Shown here piece by piece: positions 35,352-47,800 of a stretch of 64,000 nucleotides of DNA; position 1 is the stretch's first letter; every line of letters begins with the position of its first letter. Source of the stretch: Echinococcus granulosus (taxonomy: Eukaryota > Platyhelminthes > Cestoda > Cyclophyllidea > Taeniidae); NCBI RefSeq assembly GCF_000524195.1, contig NW_020170421.1:410336-474335 (forward strand), in the 5' to 3' direction. A program made the translations under genes and the position numbers. The notes below the pieces were generated by a model, which saw only the letters and a program-made list of their open reading frames with translations, was not told where the DNA came from and did not search any database.

Positions 35352-36891
35352 CCTTTTAAGCTGCGCCGTGTACTAAGTGTGATTTTTGGGGTCACGGAAA
35401 TGATTTTCTTTGGAGGTATTTTTTACGGAATGAATGCTCTTTTCCCTGTTCTCCAAAAAGAAGACATTTTTGCTAACCTTTGTCCCAGCAGTACTAACCA
35501 CAGTGGATGCGATAAACAAATCAATATGTATGCCAACGCACTTACCACATACTCTGTGGTCATGATGGTCATGTTAATTGTCATTGGTACTCTGATCGAC
35601 TACATTGGTCTACGCTTAGTCAAATTGGCATCAACTCTGTTATATTTCGTTGGTATGCTAATGTTTGGCTTTGTTACCCCTTCTACTTCACCACTGATCT
35701 TTGTTGGGGGAACGTTGGCTGCTGTTGGTGGCATGGGTATGATGGTTTGCACATTCAGTGTAAATCAACTGTTTACAAAAACCGCTGTAGTCGTACTTGC
35801 CTTCGTGACAGGCTCTTATGATGCTTCCTCAGCGCTTTTCGCTATCGTAAACTTGACCTATAGTGCTGGAATACCTCTACGTATTACCTTTTTGATCCTT
35901 GCCTGTTGTGGCCTTGCTATGAGCACTTTTAGCTCCTGCTTTATCTACTCATATTGGCTATCAGACATGGGGAAGTACAAGAACAAAGTTAACACTCTTG
36001 ATGTTCTTGAAGAAGAGGACAGTAAATCGTCTGGTGAACAGGAGCTAGAGGTTGTTTAAACCTTATCTCAAAGATGCACAAAAATGTAGTTAGTCTACTA
36101 CCTTATTTTCCTTTTTTTTTTAGAAGAAGGACTCATATGAATTGGCGGCAGAAGGCAAGGAGAAAGAGAGTGAACTTCCACTTGATGCTGCAGCAGATGC
36201 CGTTCTGTCAGAGCTCTTCCAGACTCGTCTAAAGTCACTCAGATCCCTACCATTTTTTGTGTGCACAATGTATTTTGCACTGGCACTCCTGAGATTTACC
36301 TTTTTCTTGGGAGAACTCACTCCCGCTGCTAATGCTCACTTCCAAGATAGCTCCACCACAGATCGCATAGCAAACACCCTATCCTTTAGCCTCGCGGGAG
36401 GCATTTTGGCTGGTCTTCTGTGTGGTACTGTTATTGACAAACTAAGAGCCATTTATCGACCAAAAATTTCCCATATCCTCAGTTTGGAGGCCTCACATGA
36501 CCGCACTCAAGCATTATTGTGGATCAAGTTGCGACCTATGGCCTTCTCTATGTACATAATGGCCACTTTCTCTTTGATAGTCAGCTGTCTAGTCTTTGTG
36601 CCCGTAGAGGAAGTCTACTATGTGAACTTTTTCTTTCTTGTTCTCATGCGAGGTTTTCTGTTCAGCACCTTCTCCTCTTCTGTCATCGCTGCCTTCCCAA
36701 TCGCTCAGTTTGGCACACTCTATGGTATTGGTGGGTCACTTGCTGGTGCATTTTCATGTCTTCAGTATGCACTCCTTATACCCCCACCAATGATCGGCAA
36801 CGGCTGTGCTTTGGCCATCGCTGTACTGCTCTTCATTCCACCCACTATTATCCTCTTCAAATCACTGGTCTGCGTGAGGCGCATTCATTGA
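35352..36891 (+). CDS. SLC43-family major facilitator transporter (SLC43A3-like)
   Basis: Twelve-TM plasma-membrane facilitator. SLC43A1/A2 carry large neutral amino acids and SLC43A3 carries purine nucleobases. Exons 35352-36050 (coding region open back to acceptor 35328) and 36124-36891 are joined by a 73-nt phase-0 intron, giving about 488 residues, close to human SLC43A3 (491). The start MPFKLRRVLSVIFGVTEM resembles the family N-terminus just before TM1. A loop after TM1 has conserved-looking cysteines and an NHS glycosylation site. TM2 ends in the MFS motif GTLIDYIGLRLVK, and TM5 has the SLC43-type VTGSYDASSALF. A charged central loop (EEEDSKSSGEQELE...KEKESELP) carries the intron. Six further helices follow, ending VRRIH. 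Substrate cannot be decided by eye. The locus is more AT-rich than its neighbours and is flanked by LTR-like repeats. Confidence 0.85.
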
Positions 36892-39800
36892 GATTTCTTT
36901 CTTTTTCTTACCAATTTTAAACGTTCTCATATGCGTGCGTTTCATAACTCATAAGAACAACAAAAGCCTTCTGCATTATGCATTCCCTTCTGATATTCTG
37001 CTTTGGCGATCCAAATCCCCATCATTCATTACTCCTAATTTCCTCTATTTCCCCAATTTGATGATATATTATATTCATGTGAGTTTTTACTTAAAATACC
37101 CTCTTTTAACTGTGATGTGGAGAGGAAAAATATATCTTTTTACTGCAAGAGCAAAGTCATCTGGCATGCGCAAGACTGCACCAAGCATTTCTCATCTGAA
37201 TACATTACCTAACAAAATTGTTGTCTCATCGTTTGCTTTTTTTCGTAGAACATACCGCAAGCACTTTCTGTGGAACGATAATAAGAGCTCTTTTAAGTGT
37301 TTATGCTGCTAGTATGGAGTCGGGTATGGGACTCTAACAAGATCACCTCTTTTGGAATGCTAGAGGTTCGTGGTCTGTTTAACTGCCTTAAGATTGCAAA
37401 TACTCACGAAGGTTACCATTTCAAATGCTAGAAGACAATAGTCAACTTCGCGTAGATTTAGCAAGTCAACAAAACTCACTTTTTTTTTAAACTAGTACTA
37501 AATCGGCTCTAAATTGACTTTTAATTCTTGACTAATTCTTAAAAAGTCATTCATTTTTCAATGGTGCACCTTGGACGCATAAGGTGGTATAGGATCCGCT
37601 CACCATTTTACGAGTTCAAGTGTCCAAGTCTGAAATCCGGTGAATACATCAATGCCTTCATATCAAACTGTTAAGTCACGTGTTAGAAAGTCAGTCATGC
37701 CTTAATCGCATCTCTGACTCCACCTCAGATGTCACATTCTAGTGTAGGTCTTCCTTCACAGAAGTTGATCATTTCTGAAAACTATTCTAAGCCATCCCTA
37801 TTTCCGTATTTACATCAGTGTCCTTTAGTGAAGGTAAAAAGCTCTTGTAAATCATAGTTTTGGTTAAATTAGTCACATCGCTAAACCTTTTGCCGAGATT
37901 CTGATCAGACGAATGGGTGGTAAACCTTTAATACAGAAGTCTTGACTGTCAACAGGTCTAAGTAAGCTGGAGGTACAGCGTACGTACCCGCACCCGCGGT
38001 CTGGCTGCCAGCGATTCGGGTAGCCTCATTCTCGTGCATCTATAGCAGTTTGGTTTGTCGTTTCGTGTTATTGCCCGCTCAGGATAGTCGAACAAAGCGC
38101 GAGTCTCGACGAATCCTATAAAGGATCTAAATATCAGTGAGGAAAAGAAAGATTCATAAAAAACGAGAACATGAGCGCATCCTTAGCATTAGGAACCACC
38201 GGTTTCTAAAACACAAGCATTGTTATTGAGAAGCACCACAAGATGCCGAACTGACTTATAAGAGCCATGGGAATACATACATACTCGATAGACTTATTTT
38301 TAGGACATTTGAATGGGTTCATCTTCTTCAATTTGGTTCTATAGTAAGTTTTATGCTTTTAAACATCATTTTATTATCTCAAAGTATTCAACAAATTCCG
38401 ACTTTTCAAAGCTAAATTTAGTTACCTGGTTGCGCTTCGGTAACGTTTCAGGAAGAAAGCTGCTTTTCAACGCTGTTGTGTCGCCTCATTAAAATGCGAA
38501 GTCGGAGACCAAATAGTGCGTTTTATTTAACTCAATCAGGCAGTTACAGTCACACGAAGCAGGTGATCAAAATAGTGGTGATGTAGAGACTTAGGTAATG
38601 CTGATTTCAGGCGAGGCCAATTCGTGGGGGAATGAGGTCAGATATAGACCATTCTTCTGGCACAATACGGGTCAGTCATCATAACCTTTACATGCTTATT
38701 CCAGTTGTAAAGAGGTATGGAAAAGGAAGTAGAGTTCCAAAAAAATCTTGTTTAAGCCATTTTGTTGGGTCAAGCACAATATTTACGTCATAATTGGTAA
38801 AGAGTACTATGGCTTGCCGAATATACTGGGGTTAGTGGAATGTCAGTGCTCTTTTCGTCGAGCGAAGTGTTGATGTTTCCAATGCAGTAGGAAAAAGGGG
38901 AAGTTATGATTGAGAAAAAACTATGAGGTGAAAGAAGTAGATGGAACGAGGCGGCACGTCTTTTCTGAGGCGATACGATGACACCTTTTAATTACGCAAC
39001 ACACAAGCACCTTCAAAAGTGCAACTAGTAAAGTATAATGACGTAAAGAAACTGGAAATTTGAAAGCATGCATCAGGTCTAGGTTACCGAACTCCACAGC
39101 CTCTACTACCCATTCCTTGGGGTTCGGCATCCACCAATACCCACATTTCTACACTCTCCCTTATGTATTATGCTGTCCCGAGACCTTTGGCTTAGCAAAC
39201 TACTTATAAGTAGGGGGGTTCCTCTTACGTGTTTGGGTCATGGAGCCTAGCTGGGAACTTGGATACCAGTTACTTTTGATTGACGCCTTAAAGTTGGGCA
39301 AACGTTCTCTAACCCTGATGCCCTCTGTCTTTTTAACACTCCAAAAATAGCAATAGAATTTTAGCTAGTAGACCCTATTGTACCAAATCCCCTAAAAATT
39401 TTCTTAATGTCAATGTCGATGGAAACGCCAGTCAGCAAATTAAGGTTAAAATTGCGGCAATTGCTTCAAGTCAAGTCACAAATTTTCGGAAGATTCCTCC
39501 TCAAACCATCAAAAGTTGCCGCGTGACCAAAATTTCGCATTGCCTGTCATCTTGCCTGGTTATCACAAGTTATGTCATGTGACATCTGCTTTTCTGTTTG
39601 TTTTGAAATGGATTTTTTTTCCATTTTCTTGAGATGAATGGGTTCAGACTTTGTTTAATGTAGTATCTCGCATCTTTAAAATGGTGAAGCCTTCCAAAAC
39701 TGGTGTTTTTACCCGAGGTTAATTGAAAATCCGTCCATGTAATTGTTCAGCAAATTGCCTCAGTTAACCGGATTTTCCCTCAATTACTTGCTGTACCATT

Positions 39801-40292
39801 TCAAATTTGTGCTGCATAGGCACACCATGTTCTTTGGTTCGAGGTGTAAAAGAATGAGCGAGGGAACGGTTGGACGGCCAAACGGGAGAGTGAGCGAACG
39901 AACAGTTTGTCCGGCATAAAAGTGCCTGACCAAAGATGAAGGCGCGATTTCAAGTTCTGTGTCATTTAATTCGTTCCATGCTTTCCTCTTTTATTTTTGA
40001 GTTTTCACTGTCTCATTTAAGGTGAAATGCGGCCCTGATGGACTACTCCTGTTAAGTGATTTTATTAACACAAATAAACTTAATCTATTTTGAAATACAA
40101 TCTGCTCTAGGGTATGATTTTTTGTGTTAGTTAGGTTACCCTTAAAACAAAAAGTAGACGTTTTACAATGACCTGCACTCCAGCTACAACACTGTTTGCC
40201 AAGCTGTATAGGAAGGCTTTGAGTACAATAAGTCAGCGTGTAAAGAGGGGTCTGCCCAAAAGATAGTCACATCATCTCGACATTAGGAGCCC
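36892..40292. other. Non-coding stretch after the transporter gene
   Basis: About 3.4 kb with the transporter 3' UTR at the left end. Short open frames (for example 36935-37312 plus and 38921-39130 minus) show no recognisable domain or supporting splice structure. No repeat or RNA gene was recognised. Confidence 0.45.
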
Positions 40293-41619
40293 ATGAGCAC
40301 TTTTGGCATTGACACTGACAACATCACCCGCACCATCAGAATTGTAGAAATGCGTAAGTTTGTCGCTTCATTTACCCTACTGGATTTAGGGTGGTACCTC
40401 TCTCTCTCTCTGTGTGTGTGCGTGTGGGTCACCGTAATTTTCCAACCCTTTTTCGCATATTCCCCCAACTTGTGAGCTAACTTGTCTCTGTGTGATGACC
40501 TGACCCAACTGCCCGTGCTTGAGTCGCCATTTCTCCAGTTTTTAGTCTGGATTGCTATTTTTTTCAACCCACGTGTCACTTGACATTTGGGACTCAAGCT
40601 TAGAGCTTGAGAAACTTTAAGAAAAGTTCATTCGTTGCATTTACTTCTAACACTACTTAATCGACACTGGAGTATAAAGTGGCATTATCTTGACGTGGAG
40701 GTGAAGTGTTAATGCGTAACCTGGTAGAGATAAAAAGCTTCGTCGGCCATGCACGTGGTCTCAACTAATCACCCTCCTGAGGCAAAAGAACATCAATGAA
40801 GAAGAAGTGAGAAACTCCATCATTAAGAGGTTACATTCCTTTTGATTTTTGGGCGAACATGAACCACATGATAAGCTCCAATTTAACCCACCGACAGGCA
40901 GCCATCAGATATGAGACACAATCGAGACTTGACTGTGAAATCTGCAAAATTATCTGGAGTTATTTCACTTGGTGAATAATTGTTAGTACTGCTTTGAAGG
41001 AAATAAAGCCAAGAAATTGTTGCTTACATTTAAGGTTCAGATATGTGCACGGTAAGAACTGTTGTTTTGCTATTCTTGATGTACCTGCATACAAAATTAG
41101 TTAAAACTGGTCCTGAATGGCCTATTTTGTTGAGAATGCAATTGCATAGGCAACTCTATCCACAACTCCCTGCACATTCGCCACTCAGACTCCCTGAGCC
41201 GACAGTTTTCCACCTGATCCGTTGGTTTCGAGCCCACGAAATAACTCTGGATTTTGTTTGCTTATTTACATCCACCATAAGTGTGATTTTACCCCCAACC
41301 ATCATCAATGGAAATCATCTCACCTAACTGACTCATTTTAGACTGTGAATTACAAATGTACTTCAGTTGTCAAGCCCCTTCATATTTAACACCCATCTAC
41401 AAATCATACCACATCGCCTCGTGTCAGGAGGTCTTGACAACGTGTGGCTGTGGCGCTGTCTTGCTGGTAGGCATTCCACAAATCCGATCCTATGGCGTCG
41501 ATAAGTTCTTCACGCATCATTATACCCCACATAAAGTACGAATTTTTCTGCTAGCTCTTCACATCTTAAACGGCTTAAGCATTTTATGTATGGTAATAGT
41601 GATTCCAAGTTTAAAATAA
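40293..41619 (+). CDS. Possible small two-TM protein, unrecognised
   Basis: The family is not recognised. An ATG exon at 40293-40353 (MSTFGIDTDNITRTIRIVEM, then donor C|GTAAGT) has the right phase to join acceptor TTTTAG at 41340-41341, giving a 112-residue protein ending at TAA 41617-41619. The second exon encodes two hydrophobic segments, one around CGCGAVLLVGIPQI and one around IFLLALHILNGLSILCMVIV, suggesting a small membrane protein. An optional middle exon from about 41210 to 41280 (starting FHLIRWFRAHEITLDF) would also keep frame but uses a weak donor. The gene sits beside a mobile element, so it could be a remnant or chance. Confidence 0.3.
40398..40427. repeat. CT/TG microsatellite
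   Basis: A run of CT dinucleotides passes directly into TG dinucleotides. It lies in the first intron of the possible small membrane-protein gene. Confidence 0.85.
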
Positions 41620-41789
41620 AACAGACAAATTAATTGAAAAGTGCAATATAAGTATAACTAATCTCCGTCCTCTGGAATTGAGTGCATGCACATGCATAAG
41701 AAAATTAACAGTCTACTTTTTCCTAAAAATAGCACTTTTTTTACCAGAGACTTTTTGAATTTTCGCCTATTTAGGGAGCCCTAAACAAG

Positions 41790-41990
41790 TGTAATACATT
41801 TGCTTGAATGTACTGTAGTGCTTTGACTGCCTGTTTAATCCCTCGTTTTGATTTTGCGGGTACCAAAGGGCGCGCTCCTGTACTTCCGCTACGCGGTATG
41901 GCCTTCAAGCCATGCGAGCAGCCCCCACTTAGGCCCTCAGCTTTGGCATTGTGTCTTCTTTTGTCTTCAGGGAAGTCTGAGGGTTCCACA
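41790..41990 (+). repeat. Left LTR-like segment of copy B
   Basis: About 201 bp, begins TGT and ends CA. It shares the 3' block TTTTGTCTTCAGGGAAGTCT with the other copies and the TGTAATAC start with the copies at 33936 and 44268. Confidence 0.6.
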
Positions 41991-42722
41991 TTGGTGGCAA
42001 TGGGGAGAGAACCCGATCCTTAAGAGGCAGTGATCACGATTCTTATTCCAGAATGTCAAACCTTAGCATGAGGGAAGAAGGATAGATGCTGTGGGTGGGC
42101 CTATTCTATGACCACCCCTAACAGAAGGACTGAAAACAACGTCTGCATTTGGCAACTACTCCAGTCCCGCGTTCTGCAGGAATGTTGTTAACAACTGAAG
42201 CGATGCTTGCCTTGAACCATCTGGATATGTTGGTTACGGGGCTCTCCACGGTACTTGTATGAAGATGTCAATGAAGTGAACACACGATGCCTCCCCCACC
42301 TCTCCACTAGCTGAATAGAACCCAGTGAAAAATGGCTGGTTAGCTCTGAAATGAGAACAGCGTGGCAAGGAGGAACAGAAGCGAAACTCTACCCCCACAA
42401 AACTATTTTAAACACCGTCCCTCCTTAAACAACTGCTTTTAGGCCAATGTTCTTACGACCAATGATGGAAGCACGTAATGACCAGTGCATTCTTTTTCCT
42501 CCAATACAGTTCCCAAACAGATTAAAACACCAGATCCAATGGAATTGCCAAGAGGAATCAGTGAAGTTACGATCAAATACCTTCTTAGCTGCGTGGAGTA
42601 CCAACGGCTGTCGCAATTGGCTCGCTGGTATTTTTCTTACAGCACCAAATACGTTGTGATGGCCGACCCTTGAGGGTGACCAAGAGAAGCCTTGGAAAGG
42701 ATGGTCAAAAGACGAGGAAGGC

Positions 42723-42910
42723 TGTGTAGTACTTTGATAATCTGCTTAACTTTTCGTTTTGGTTACGCGGACACTGAATGTCAGGACCTTTGTAATTCCG
42801 CTGGACGGCATGGTCTGTGGGCCAAGTCAATTACTTCCAGCCATTCTCGATGCAGACAGTACATATTCTACCGAAGTATTATGCCTTCGGGGAAGTCTCA
42901 GGGCTCTGCA
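42723..42910 (+). repeat. Right LTR-like segment of copy B
   Basis: About 188 bp in the same orientation as the left segment. Order-conserved blocks include a CTTAAC-TTTTCGTTTTGG start region, a TTGTAATTCCGCTGGACGGCATGG block, and the GGGGAAGTCTCAGGGCTCTGCA end. Confidence 0.55.
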
Positions 42911-43895
42911 GTACCTTTTAGTCGAGGAGCGGTCAGTATGTAGGAACCTTATGACTAAGCGGACACCACTGGCCGATGAGGTGGAAACTAACTCCAAAGT
43001 CATATAACCTCGATCTTATGTCCTGGAATCTCCTCCTTGTAATTACCTCCTCTATTCAAGTGTATATAAGTTAAGGTGAGTGAAGAAAACGCTGAACCCT
43101 TTGTACACGTAAAATCTTCACCAGTTTCCTTCCCAATGACGATCACCTTGTCTTCTGGTGGATTTAACACAGGAATCACTTTTGTCGATAAACTCTAAAA
43201 ATATTTTAACGCGGGAAACTGAGAACCATTTGCATAAATTGCATTTGACGATGGATTTTACTAAAGCTTTGGATTTTTAACATCAGAATTAATCGAACTT
43301 TCGAAATTTTGATAAGTAGATAAGTAGATAGGTGCCTGGGGAGCTCTGACAGATAGGACGAAAATCTGGATAAATTGGAATTGCCGGCACACTCCATTGC
43401 CGTTGTGATCAATGTCCCCTCATAAACAAAAAAATTCAAAAGCCGACATTATTGGTTCGTGGGTGGTTATAAAGCACCTGAAACGTGAGGACAGACGTAA
43501 CAGAAACTCAAACGAGAAGAGAAGTGGCGTACCAACTTGATATTTGGTCTGACTGGGTGTTGAACCACAGGGACACTTGCGCTTCCCCTGTTGTTTTCTC
43601 TACAATCTTCGGCATGGCCCTCAAATTATGTTAGCCACCTCCCAACTCTTTTGTGCATTATTCATATATATCATACCATACATATTTGCATTAGTACGAC
43701 TTCAACGAGGATGTACGGAGCCAAACTTAAACTAGGTAGTGATGCCTTTATTAACTATTTAAATAAGTGCAAGTCTTCAACTGGATAAATTCATTTTTGT
43801 CATTCATAACCAAAGGATTAATATGCGACGCGTTAAACTAGTCATGTGAAAAATGAGTATCAAAACCCAATTTTGATTACATTTAATGACTCAAA

Positions 43896-44073
43896 TGTTT
43901 GTTTAACTCTGCGTTTTGACTGAGTGGGCACATAAGACTTGGTCTTTGTACTTCTGCTGGGCGGTATAACATCCGTAAAGTGCCAGTAGCCCCCAGCCCC
44001 TCTGAACGTCGGCAATGCCTATTCCTCCCCGGTATTAAGTCCTTCGGATTCAGGGAGTACCCGCGGCACCACA
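43896..44073 (+). repeat. LTR-like repeat copy, about 178 bp
   Basis: Has the family order: GTTTAACTCTGCGTTTTG near the start, then TTGTACTTCTGCTGGGCGGTA, GTGCCAGTAGCCCCCAG, and the end block TTCAGGGAGTACCCG...CCACA. No internal region is attached, so it is probably a solo LTR or a fragment. Confidence 0.55.
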
Positions 44074-44267
44074 GCTGTACAAATTAACGTAAAGGTGTAT
44101 TTAGCAGATTCAGAAAAGAATAAGCACTGGAGGATCAGAATAGAAGATTCCCAAAGCGGTTACTTATTAGTCTTCGTTGGAATATGGTGAAATTATGCTA
44201 AACTAGTTTTGCAAATACGCATAAATACCACGATTTACTCAGCGATTGTCTAAAAAATTTGCCTTAC

Positions 44268-44465
44268 TGTAATACGATAGTGGTTTATCCCTCGGTTCTG
44301 GTGAGGCGCCACTTTTGTACTTCGAATTAGCCCCCTTGTACCTCGCTGGGTGGGCTGGCCTTTTGGGCCATACCAATAGCCCAGACACCTTCTCCGTGCT
44401 GAATATATATATTCTGCCCGAGTACTTTGTCTTGTTTCGTCTTCAGGGAGTCTCGGGACGCTACA
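44268..44465 (+). repeat. LTR-like repeat, about 198 bp, near-twin of 33936-34134
   Basis: Starts TGTAATACGATAG and ends GACGCTACA. It differs from the 33936 copy by scattered substitutions and small indels only, so this pair is younger or more constrained than the other four. It lies only about 370 bp upstream of the zinc-finger gene start codon. Confidence 0.65.
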
Positions 44466-44831
44466 TTACGCATCTCTTATTAAGTGTTTTAGCTGTCAAA
44501 AAGGTCTGTAAACATATATTGCAATTGTGTTCAATCATCAAGTATGCCTGTAATGCCAACAATTAATTTACACCATCAAAAGTTGTAATATGAAGCCAAA
44601 TCGCTTTTTGTAGTTGTAATTTTAAAACTATCTTAATTTTATTTTACCATAACTATCACCTAGATTCTGTTTTAATAATTCATTCTTTGTCATCTCAATT
44701 TGTGGCGCCTTATGAAATTTTTAACCTTGAAACCTCGTTACGTCGCCCTTCGTGTCATTTTAGCCTTCTAGGTATTACGGTATTCCGTCATACATAGTGA
44801 AGTCACCGTGCCGGTGTATATGTAATGCACC

Positions 44832-47800
44832 ATGTCAACTTCACTTCAGTTGTCTAAGGGTGATAATTTCACAGAAGACGCAAAATTGCTCCCAAACGAA
44901 CAGGAGTGCGCCGGGTTCAAAGTGGACTTACTTGCTGGACACACTTCAAGCAAGGCACAGGATTTTGATAGCGATTCTGAAACTTCAAGTGAGGATGATG
45001 AAGAAGATGATACCAGTGATGATGAACGGAAAATTGCAAACAACCCTGTTTTAAAAGAAAGGCTACGGCACCTGGACAAGTATGCGTCTTCCTTCCGTTA
45101 CGATGCTGGACCACCGCCTACTGATCCCGGTAAGCTTTCTTTGTTTGGCTCATATGATATTCCAAGGTGTTACTACCTATAATGAAGATGTAGCCGTCGA
45201 TTACAGACGCGTTGCATCTGTTGACGCGGGGCCACACGGCCAACTACTTCATGAATCCCTCTCTATGCAAAATTCTCTTGGAACCGCTGTGTCAAACGCA
45301 ATTCCTGCGTCTATGCCCTCTGAAAAGAACCCTGTACTCTCATATAGCGTGCAATCTATCGGTGGTGGCCTAGACACATCTCTTGTCGATGGACAGGAGT
45401 GTCGGTCCATGCCTTTGGCTATGGGCTTTTCAGGAACGAATTACGAAAACCATCCCTCAGTCAATTCAAACTGTGATAACTCAGTCGCTGGTGACTCTGA
45501 AGAATACGAGTGTGAGCTCTGTGGTGCCATCTATACTAACAGGTCGTCACTTCGAAGTCACCTTAAGAAGCATGCGGGTCAAATTACAAAAAGACATCAA
45601 TGTCAGCATTGCTCCTATTCTACACAATATGGCAAAAACCTCCTGAAGCATATTGAGTCCACGCATGTTGAAGCAGGTGACGGCAAACACCACTGCGAAT
45701 TATGCAACCTTAATTTTCCCAATGAAATGCAGTTGCGAAATCACGAGCAGACCCACAGTGGAATGAGTAATTATCAGTGTGAGGAATGTGGTCGTACTTT
45801 TAAGACGAAGCTTCGCTTGAAATACCATGCCGATATACATAATCCCAGAAAGCCTTACATCTGCGATGTTGAAGGGTGTGATCGAGCTTTTCGCACTCCG
45901 AAATATCTTAAAAATCATCGTGATGAGTTTCATCACATGCAACCCAAGCAATACCCTTGCCCGATTGACGGATGTCTTCTCGTGTTTCATCGAAAAACTC
46001 ACCTCAAGCGCCATGTTGCAACGCACGATGGTTAGTACCGTATCATTCTTTACAAAGTTTGTGGTGTGACTGTTTAAGGTACAGTATAGTCCTGCAATAT
46101 TGTGATTTAAAGGGGAATAACCGTTTATACTAAGCAATCTAGGTGTTGAATTTTTGTTTCCTGTTCCATTGAATCTCATAGAATTCTCATTTTATCTGCC
46201 TAATTCGGAGTAGATCAAAAAAGTCGAGAAGTGGTCATGCTTTAAAGAATCGAACTCTTTAAGTTGATTAAGGTGCACCGTTTTTTGTAATGTTACTCAC
46301 ATCGAAGTCGTGCGGTCTGATACTATTTTGGTGAACCGTTGCCACCCGTAATACACCTTGTGCTCCGTGCGTTCAATTTTAAGCGAAATTATGCCCTTAT
46401 TTTGACAGCGCTTCAACTTTGGTTGCTTTGAGTAATGCAGACTTTCTAAAGCACCAACCAGTCCTCGAATTGTTCACCAACGAAGACACTTTTTCTTCAA
46501 AAATTTTGAGGCTTTTAGCCAAAAGGTTTTTGATGTTCTTCGCAAGACTAAACTTGAAGCAATGTGCAACTTCTGAGGTAGCGAAGTGAGTGATCATGAT
46601 CTTCAGACGGACCGATAATAGAATTCTCGGGGATATCTTACCTTGTTTATGGGATTAAAATGGTCTTAATTTATTAGATACTATAACTGATGGATGTGCT
46701 CCAGTTTCTTTGAATCCGTTAAGAACTGATTTCATTTTTTGAATCTTAATTTTAGGGATTTCGAACTCCAGCAAGCTGATTGAATGACATGTTCATTGAA
46801 TACTTCTAAATCACGTTTGCCTACTTTGTCTACTAATGTTAAAACTTCTTTCATGTCTAATTTTCCAGTCGGTTCATTGCAATTCCTTAAACGCTAGTTA
46901 GGCACTACCTTAATGTTAGAGTAAATATTGCGTTAACAGCTCTCCTGGAGATAATAAAATTTCGAGAGACTGTTTTTATTCAAGTCAGTAGGCCGATGAA
47001 GGTCTTTACTCTTTTCTTTGTAGATTCCGAAAAGAAGTTTCATTGCACTTGGCCTGAATGTCAGCGACGCTTTCGGACAAAGGAATCACTGGACCTTCAC
47101 TACAACAAGCACACTGGCGAAAATCCATTCCATTGTGATCTCTGCTCCTTCACCTGCCAGGAGAAGGGTATTCTGACCGAACACTACCGTCAGAAGCACT
47201 CTAAAACCTCATCCACTGCTGCCGCCGCTGGTCTGATGTCGCCCGGCTCCAATCCCTTCGCCGCCCTCCACCGCCCACTCCCTCCTCCTCCCGTACTTCA
47301 GACCACCGCAGGTGGCGGGATCTTACCCGCCTCCGGTTCTGAAATCAATGGGGCCCTAGGTTCTATCGACAAAGATGAGTCTTTAGAACTTTTCTCACCG
47401 AACTCCCCTTCTGTCGGGCAGAGCAAAAACGCCTTCCAGATAACTTGCACCACTTCCTCCACTTCCATGCCGCATTCCGCCCCCTCCTCTGCCTCACCTG
47501 GACAACAGAACCTTGTCGGTGACCCCAACAACACCACGGCACACATTCTCCCCTCCCTCCTTGCAGTTCTAGAAAAAACCTCCGGTTTGGACCCCAATGC
47601 ACCTGAATCGGAGGCCGCGCGCGAGTATGCCCGCTCTCTTCTCCCTCCCTTCGCGACCGGTGAGGCGTTGGCTGAGAATGTTAATATGGCCATCGACGAA
47701 GTAATCGTCAGTTTGGAGGATCAGCCAATTCATGTGGTGCACGCAGTGTTCGCTTCCAGTCGTGCCCTCACTTCTGACGAACTTCATATGGTTGAGTCGT

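Larger units (their letters stand above)
41790..42910 (+). mobile_element. TRIM-like LTR retroelement copy B (non-autonomous)
   Basis: The left LTR-like segment (41790-41990) starts TGTAATAC and ends TTCCACA. The right one (42723-42910) starts TGTGTAG and ends CTCTGCA. Shared blocks include a CTTC-GGGGAAGTCT-type block near the 3' end. Directly after the left segment, TTGGTGGCAATGGGG is a plausible tRNA primer-binding site. Directly before the right segment, a purine-rich tract (GGTCAAAAGACGAGGAAGG) is a plausible polypurine tract. The internal region of about 730 bp has no long open frame and shares blocks with copy A. This fits a terminal-repeat retrotransposon in miniature, which must borrow enzymes from another LTR element. 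The two LTRs are clearly diverged, so the insertion is old; no target-site duplication was seen. Confidence 0.6.
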
